Source: an uncultured Collinsella sp.
Lineage (GTDB): Bacteria > Actinomycetota > Coriobacteriia > Coriobacteriales > Coriobacteriaceae
Assembly (NCBI GenBank): GCA_934630735.1
Contig: CAKTWK010000007.1
Coordinates: forward strand, 14,550-78,549
DNA length: 64,000 nt
Direction of reading: 5' to 3'
Notes under the pieces: generated by a model
Seen by the model: only the letters and a program-made list of their open reading frames with translations
What the model was told of the DNA's origin: nothing
Database searches by the model: none
Position numbers and translations under genes: made by a program
Part shown: positions 59,116 through 64,000 of the stretch, piece by piece
Layout of the letters: each line of letters opens with the position of its first letter
Numbering within the stretch: position 1 is the stretch's first letter

Positions 59116-60456
59116 GTGAAGTCCCTCACCTCTTTTGCAAAGCGCTCCGCCCAGCTTGCCGCCGGCTTTGCCTGCGCCATCGCCCTTGTTGCCGGCGCGC
59201 CCGCTGTTGCCGGCGCCCAAGTGCTCACGACCGACGACGTCTGCGGCAAGACCGCCGACGTCCGCGGCATCACGACAGAAAACCTGCCCGATATCGAGGC
59301 AACTAATGCCCTTGTTATGGGCAAGGACGGCACCGTCTACTATGGACGCGACGCCGATGAGCAGGTCAAGATTGCCTCGATCACCAAGGTCATGACCGCA
59401 ATCCTGACCGTCGAAAACTGCAAGATGGACGAGAAGGTCACGGTGAGCAACGCTGCCGCCACCGTAGGCAACTCGACTGCCGGCCTGCTCGAAGGCGACG
59501 AGCTCACCGTGGAGCAGGCACTACGCGGCCTGATGATCCCCTCGGGCAACGACGCCGCCATCGTGCTTGCCGAGTACGTGGGCAAAAAGATCGACCCCAA
59601 GACCAAAGACGCCGAGGCAACCTTTGTGAAGGCTATGAACGAGCGCGCCAAAAAGCTCGGCTGCACCGGCACGGCCTTTGAGAACCCACACGGTCTGGAC
59701 TTTGATGAGTGGGCCGGCGACATGCACTCAACAGCACATGACGTGGCACTGATGATGCAGGAGGCCATGAAAAACGATACGATTCGTAAAGTCGTCGCGA
59801 GCGAGGATTCTTGGATTGAGGTCACGGGCGCCGATGGCTCAGACCATTCGCATTCCATGGACACGCACAACGTTTTGCTCGGTCAGGACGGAAACATTGG
59901 TGGCAAGACCGGCACCACCGACGACGCGGGCTATTGCTTTACGAGCGCCTACAACCGCGACGGCGACGAGATCTACACCGTTATTTTGAACTCCACCACC
60001 ACCGACCAGCGCTTTACCGATACCGCCACCCTTGCCAACTGGTACTACGGCCACAAGGTCACGGTCGCAATCGCCAACACGCAGGAGAAGACCGCCAACG
60101 GCAACCCGCTCATAGCACGCATTAGCCAGACAGATTGGACGGACAAGACGATCGACGCCACGCTCGCCGATCCCGCCGCACAGGCAACGGTGTTCTCACT
60201 CGCTGGCGAAGTGACCGAAAAGGTTAGCTACGATGACCTTTCGGGTACGGTGCATGCTGGCGATAAGGTGGGCAGCGTCACGCTTAAGCAGGACGGCACC
60301 AAGATTGCCGTTATGGATCTGGTTGCCGACGAGGAAGGAACGGGGCCCAATCCCATCGAATGGCTGCTCGTGAAGCTCGACCGCCTGGGCCGCCGCATCG
60401 ACAACCGCCCGCTCACAGCCGAGAGCGAGACCGTAGCCAAGGCTCCTGAGGTGTAG
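59116..60456 (+). CDS. dacA: D-alanyl-D-alanine carboxypeptidase (PBP5/DacA type)
   Basis: 446 residues from a GTG at 59116. A signal peptide (about 1-33, ending AGAPAVAGAQ), then the S11 penicillin-binding domain with SITK, the SGN triad and KTG (GGKTGTTDDAG), and a C-terminal beta domain ending in an amphipathic helix (NPIEWLLVKLDRLGRRI) that should anchor it to the outer membrane face. It trims terminal D-Ala from peptidoglycan. It is divergent from the VanR/VanS-like pair. The start codon has only a weak GAAAGC site. Confidence 0.9.
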   Translation: MKSLTSFAKRSAQLAAGFACAIALVAGAPAVAGAQVLTTDDVCGKTADVRGITTENLPDIEATNALVMGKDGTVYYGRDADEQVKIASITKVMTAILTVENCKMDEKVTVSNAAATVGNSTAGLLEGDELTVEQALRGLMIPSGNDAAIVLAEYVGKKIDPKTKDAEATFVKAMNERAKKLGCTGTAFENPHGLDFDEWAGDMHSTAHDVALMMQEAMKNDTIRKVVASEDSWIEVTGADGSDHSHSMDTHNVLLGQDGNIGGKTGTTDDAGYCFTSAYNRDGDEIYTVILNSTTTDQRFTDTATLANWYYGHKVTVAIANTQEKTANGNPLIARISQTDWTDKTIDATLADPAAQATVFSLAGEVTEKVSYDDLSGTVHAGDKVGSVTLKQDGTKIAVMDLVADEEGTGPNPIEWLLVKLDRLGRRIDNRPLTAESETVAKAPEV

Positions 60457-60483
60457 GGCTGAAGAACAATACGCTCACTGAAA

Positions 60484-60514
60484 GAAGGCATCCGAAAGGA
60501 TGCCTTCTTTTTTT
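60484..60514 (+). terminator. Terminator of dacA
   Basis: GAAGGCATCC-GAAA-GGATGCCTTC followed by seven T. A textbook intrinsic terminator. Confidence 0.95.
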
Positions 60515-60516
60515 GA

Positions 60517-60606
60517 GGGTTCGAATCCCCAGCTAACGTTCTCCATACCAAAAAGGGCCCCTTACGGAGCCCTTCTTCAAATTCGTACTGGCGGAGAGCT
60601 GGGGAT
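60517..60606. repeat. First block of a 190-bp tRNA-derived duplication
   Basis: GGGTTCGAATCCCCAGC (a T-arm on +) at 60517, a GGGCCCC hairpin near 60555, then TGGCGGAGAGCTGGGGAT (60589-60606), identical to the 3' end of the tRNA-Ser gene at 60780-60797 including CCA. The same order recurs 190 bases later (T-arm at 60707, hairpin near 60746, tRNA at 60780). Sequence 60607-60706 is a string of short hairpins. Confidence 0.6.
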
Positions 60607-60742
60607 GTCCGGGCATGCTGCGCATGCCCTCCGGCTTCAAAGCCTGGCGGCTTTTCGCCCACGAGCTACAAACGCTTTCGCGTTTGCTTAACGCCCGTGC
60701 CCTCTCGGGTTCGAATCCCCAGCCTCCTTTCTCCGCACCAAA

Positions 60743-60772
60743 AAAGGGCCCCAAATGGGACCCTTCTTTCAA
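60743..60772 (-). terminator. Terminator of tRNA-Ser
   Basis: AAGGGTCCCATTTGGGGCCCTT on the minus strand (read in two halves) followed by TTTTGG, eight bases beyond the encoded CCA. Confidence 0.65.
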
Positions 60773-60779
60773 TTCATAC

Positions 60780-60870
60780 TGGCGGAGAGCTGGGGATTCG
60801 AACCCCAGATGCCCTTTTGGGGCATACTCGCTTAGCAGGCGAGCACCTTCGGCCTCTCGGTCAGCTCTCC
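60780..60870 (-). tRNA. tRNA-Ser (anticodon GCT)
   Basis: Complete serine tRNA with long variable arm. The 5' end GGAGAGCTGACCGAGAGGC is at 60870, the anticodon loop CTGCTAA gives anticodon GCT (60834-60836), and the T-arm CTGGGGTTCGAATCCCCAG leads to acceptor GCTCTCC, discriminator G and an encoded CCA. A terminator-like GGGTCCC/GGGGCCC hairpin with TTTTTT follows at about 60743-60772 on the minus strand. It reads AGC and AGT codons. Confidence 0.95.
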
Positions 60871-60963
60871 GTAACAGCCGTTCTATAGTAACCAAACAGT
60901 CGAGGATGGGCAAGGGGAAATTTTGAAGCGATTCCAATTTGCCAGTAGACGTCTCCGCCAAGC

Positions 60964-61140
60964 ATCTCAATCTGTAACAGTTACAGGCCGAATCTTCGTC
61001 CAGATGTTACAGATTTAGACAAACAGTCAGCGCCATCCGCAAATGTCTCAATCTGTAACAGTTATCGAGCAAATCGGCCCGCAAATGTTACAGATCAAGA
61101 CAAACAACCCCGCAGGACACAACGTCTCAATCTGTAACAC
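60964..61140. repeat. Five 17-bp repeats in alternating orientation
   Basis: TGTCTCAATCTGTAACA-type copies start at 60964 (+), 61006 (-), 61045 (+), 61087 (-) and 61124 (+). Gaps of 25, 22, 25 and 20 bases separate them; gaps after + copies begin GTTA and gaps after - copies begin AACA. The array is non-coding and lies directly downstream of the TPR gene. Confidence 0.75.
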
Positions 61141-61154
61141 CTACAGACTGCCCC

Positions 61155-63596
61155 CTATCCCAGCGAGCGGTTGAGGGAGCCGAGTTCGTCGTTGCCCATG
61201 GTGCGCCACATTTGATAGATGCAGCCGCGCGCCAAGAAAAAGAAACCGTTATCGACGAGTTGCACGGCAGCATCCGCAAGTTGATTGGTCACGGCGGGCA
61301 CCGGCGGCAGCTCAAGACCTGCCTTGCGGATGGTCTCGACAGCCTCCTCAAACGTGAGCGGTTTGATGACGCCCATCTCGTTCATAAGGCCCTGCATTTC
61401 CTCCTGCGCACTGCCGCCCGACTCCTCGCCGCGCGGCACCAGGCGGTAGCATGCCAGCGCCAACTCGAGCTGGTCGCAGTTCCAATAGGCAAACGCCAGG
61501 CGATAGGACAGGTAACCGATCGAAGGCCGGTCACTGGCAATGCGCAGGCCATGGCGCGCCACCTCGATAATCTCGTCATAGCGCTCCAGGCGCGCTAGCA
61601 CGTTGATCAGGGCAAAGTGAGACTGCATGGACGAGCGCGCCAAATCGTAGAGACGACGCACCTCGGGCAGTGCGCGCTCAAAGTCCTCTTGCTCGGCGTA
61701 AAAGCTGCAGATCTCGTGCTGGGCAAAATACAGTGCATCGGGAGCGCGAAGGATACGCACGGAACGATCCTCCTCCATCACCGGCAGCACCATGCGCACC
61801 AGCTGGTTATCGCAGAACTGGGTCTGCACCGGGCCCGTCGCCAAAAGCTCAGCAACAGTACACTTGGCTTCCAGCTCCTCGACAAGGCGAGAAAAGCCCT
61901 CGAAAGCATTAGCTCGATCAACTTTGGATTGCTCGCGCAGCTCGACGACACGGGCGACATACGGATCGTTGTCCTCCTCCATGACCTCAAGCTCGTCAGC
62001 CGTATCAGCGAGCAGTAAATCTCGAAGCGCAGGCGGCAATGGACGATGGTCATCACGTGGTCGGGCGTGAACCTCTGCAGGCTCAATCATGTCCGGCGCA
62101 TCTGCCTCATATGCCTCGAGCAAATGCTTGCAGGGCATGTCGTCCATATCCATGCTCTCAAGTTCTTTGGCGACAGAAACGCAATCGGCCAGATAAGCCG
62201 CACGGCCAAAGGAGTACGTTTCAATAACGCACTCGCCCTGCTCGCCGTCGGGAGCCGCAATCTGCACGTAGCAGCGCGTGATGCGAGCACCCGAAGCAAA
62301 GCAAGCCGCCGCGAGGGTAAGCGCAATACGCGCATCGTGCTCAGTGGCCCATGCTGTGCGCTTAGGCTCATCTACCTCGCGCCAGGCGTCATCTTGGGCA
62401 TCGTATTCGCGCTGCGGCATAGCATCGACAACCGTGTGGCCAAATCGCACCAGCATGATGCCCTCGGCGACGTTCGCTCGATAGGTGTAGTCGAGCCGCG
62501 TGACCACGTTGAGCGCTTCTACGATACGTGCAAAGCGGGTGCGAACGTCCCACTCGCCACCCGGCTGACACGCAACCGTCCCCGGCTTGGCCCACGGATT
62601 GTCATTCGACAGCGTTTCGAGCAGGCGAGGAACGTCGTTGGTCGTCTTGCTGATATGCCAGAGATCAAAGAGCGAGCAGCCCTCAAAGCTTGGCGACGAG
62701 GCAACGGGGCCCAACCCTGCCCCAATACGCTCAAGAATGCCCGATAGGCGGTTCAGGCGGCACTCGACGGCAAACAGGGTATCGATCTCGTCCTGGTCCA
62801 GCAGGCTACGGTCAAAATTGAGATAAAAGAGCCTCGAGCGATCGATGCGCGCCAGACTCATTTCGGTTTTGGCCGCAATGGTGCGCAGGCGAGGCAGATT
62901 GACTTCGCCCATCAAAGCGGCGGCATAGCGTTCGATGCCACTTGGATTATCTGTATGGTCAATGCGGTAGAGCAACGTTTCGATTGCATCGGGCAGCGGC
63001 GTGGAATCAAAACCCAGCAGCACCTCAACCGGCTCGGGGAGTTTTACAAGTTTGATCTTGTCGACGGCATTTTTCATGCCCTCGTCGAGGCCGTCACCGT
63101 CGGCCGCGGCCGAGACAGCGTTTTCAGAATCGGCGAATATCACGTAGCGCAAGAACATCGAGGCCATGAACTCGCCGTAGCGAAGGCTGCGCATCGAATT
63201 CCACGTCTCGCGATCGGATTGTTCGCGCATGGTGCCTTCGGGAGAGCCGATGACTCGCGCCCGGGAATGCATCGTCCCATCGGCGCCCCTGACCGCGATC
63301 TCGCCGATGCTCGAATCGGACTTGTCAAGAATCAGTTGCATGTCGGGATCGTCGGGCAGCGACTCCTCGTTAACGGGACGGTCCACCTTATAGACCTCAC
63401 CCGAAACGCTCACGTAGCCCAAAAGCGACACATGGCTTTTGCCAACAAATTCGACGACATAGCATGATTCATGCGGGTCCTCGCCAAAGAGCTTCCAAAC
63501 CACGCCATACGAGCGTCCCGCAGGCTGCTCGGGCATGGCCGGAAAGCGCTTTTTGGGATCGAGAAACCTGAGCTTGTATGTCGGACGCTCTGCCAC
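61155..63596 (-). CDS. Large TPR-containing protein of unknown function
   Basis: 813 residues from a GTG with AGGGTGAT upstream. I do not recognise the N-terminal 550 residues, which have no signal peptide or membrane helix and are acidic, with an Arg/Asp-rich linker near 520-560. The C-terminal part (about 640-740) is helical with TPR-like pairs (EQEDFERALPEVRRLYDLA, LINVLARLERYDEIIEVARHGL, AYWNCDQLELALACYRLV). Likely a cytoplasmic scaffold. It stands alone, with tRNA-derived repeats upstream and the alternating-repeat array downstream. Confidence 0.75.
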   Translation of the reverse strand: MAERPTYKLRFLDPKKRFPAMPEQPAGRSYGVVWKLFGEDPHESCYVVEFVGKSHVSLLGYVSVSGEVYKVDRPVNEESLPDDPDMQLILDKSDSSIGEIAVRGADGTMHSRARVIGSPEGTMREQSDRETWNSMRSLRYGEFMASMFLRYVIFADSENAVSAAADGDGLDEGMKNAVDKIKLVKLPEPVEVLLGFDSTPLPDAIETLLYRIDHTDNPSGIERYAAALMGEVNLPRLRTIAAKTEMSLARIDRSRLFYLNFDRSLLDQDEIDTLFAVECRLNRLSGILERIGAGLGPVASSPSFEGCSLFDLWHISKTTNDVPRLLETLSNDNPWAKPGTVACQPGGEWDVRTRFARIVEALNVVTRLDYTYRANVAEGIMLVRFGHTVVDAMPQREYDAQDDAWREVDEPKRTAWATEHDARIALTLAAACFASGARITRCYVQIAAPDGEQGECVIETYSFGRAAYLADCVSVAKELESMDMDDMPCKHLLEAYEADAPDMIEPAEVHARPRDDHRPLPPALRDLLLADTADELEVMEEDNDPYVARVVELREQSKVDRANAFEGFSRLVEELEAKCTVAELLATGPVQTQFCDNQLVRMVLPVMEEDRSVRILRAPDALYFAQHEICSFYAEQEDFERALPEVRRLYDLARSSMQSHFALINVLARLERYDEIIEVARHGLRIASDRPSIGYLSYRLAFAYWNCDQLELALACYRLVPRGEESGGSAQEEMQGLMNEMGVIKPLTFEEAVETIRKAGLELPPVPAVTNQLADAAVQLVDNGFFFLARGCIYQMWRTMGNDELGSLNRSLG

Positions 63597-63698
63597 GAAA
63601 TATCACCCTGATCGGTCGTCTAAAGAAAGAGCGCGCCACGGACTCACCGAGGCGCATACTCGAAATCTTACACAAGTCGATGAGAAATAGCCCCCGTT

Positions 63699-63908
63699 GA
63701 CCGAGGTTCGAATCCATGCAGTGTTTACGTAAAAGAAAAGCCCCCGTTGCCGGGAGCTTTAATCTCAATTGGTGCGGCGTATAGGATTCCGCGCATCCGC
63801 TGCGCGGATCCGCACCGGCTTCGCCCGCCTGCCGGCGGACTCGCCCGCTCGCTGCGGACGCTCCGCGTCCGCTTCACGCTCGCGCCTCGACCGAGGTTCG
63901 AATCCATG
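63699..63908. repeat. tRNA-derived repeat pair near the right edge
   Basis: GACCGAGGTTCGAATCCATG occurs at 63699 and 63889, 190 bases apart. Between them lie an AAAAGCCCCC...GGGAGCTTT hairpin, TGGTGCGGCGTATAGGATT at 63770 (looks like a tRNA 3' end on the minus strand, CCA included) and a run of short GC-rich hairpins. No complete tRNA. The rest of 63597-64000 shows no gene. Confidence 0.55.
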
Positions 63909-64000
63909 GGGCGTCTGCCTAAAAGAAAGGCTCTGTTAGACCAAGGTTGACATATAGACGATGTCACCGCGAGGCGGTACCCTTCAATTAACTTCGAAGG

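Noticed and set aside
60964-61140. CRISPR array
   Set aside because: Repeats are only 17 bp, alternate in orientation, spacers share their first bases, and no cas genes are present.
63699-63908. Complete tRNA gene near the right edge
   Set aside because: T-arm-like pieces are present but no D-arm, anticodon arm or matching acceptor stem.

Overview
The window looks like a chromosomal segment of a gut Coriobacteriia bacterium, most likely Collinsella or a close relative. This is inferred from the high GC, strong purine-rich ribosome binding sites, a GlnR/GlnA2-type pair of actinobacterial character, beta-galactoside and beta-glucoside uptake genes, and several families of palindromic intergenic repeats. 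No 16S gene is present, so the assignment is by gene content only.

Layout. 1-5.4 kb: 5' part of ligA, a membrane-anchored HtrA protease, a GlnR-like orphan regulator and a glutamine-synthetase-family protein that lacks several metal ligands. 5.5-9.2 kb: LacI and GntR regulators and an AlbA_2/ATPase regulator with a large inverted-repeat operator. 9.5-14.9 kb: an Old-Yellow-Enzyme/FAD oxidoreductase and the ferrous iron operon feoA-feoA-feoB plus a Cys-rich FeoB partner. 15.2-19.2 kb (+): RpiR regulator, PTS EIIBC and 6-phospho-beta-glucosidase. 19.4-26.5 kb: an HPr carrying Asp at position 46, an APC permease, ebgC-ebgA beta-galactosidase, and a divergent LacI regulator with three operators. 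26.8-34.3 kb: aspS, serB, then a nickel-pincer lactate racemase locus (larB, larC1, tetR on +; larD, larA on -). 34.7-43.1 kb: ppc, hisS, an MFS antiporter-like protein, an M20 amidohydrolase and an EamA transporter. 43.3-48.3 kb: two adjacent YhgE/Pip membrane proteins. 48.7-53.6 kb: htpG, GNAT, and a capsule-regulation trio (phosphatase, BY-kinase, Wzz). 53.7-60.5 kb: PhoR/PhoB, an isolated pstB, a VanS/VanR-like pair and a divergent D,D-carboxypeptidase. 60.5-64 kb: tRNA-Ser(GCT) among tRNA-derived duplications, a repeat array of alternating orientation, and an 813-residue TPR protein of unknown function.

The most unusual material is intergenic. Two 127-bp palindromes of identical architecture bracket larD-larA; their stems differ at nine positions, and every change is compensated on the other arm, while loops are invariant. 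A 98-nt structure with a UUCG tetraloop lies between htpG and the YhgE pair. Five copies of a 17-bp sequence alternate in orientation every ~40 bp beside the TPR gene. Three perfect hairpins stand in tandem downstream of a lacI gene. Among proteins, the glutamine-synthetase-like protein without its E212/E220/H269 ligands, paired with a GlnR-like regulator, is the best candidate for an undescribed system.
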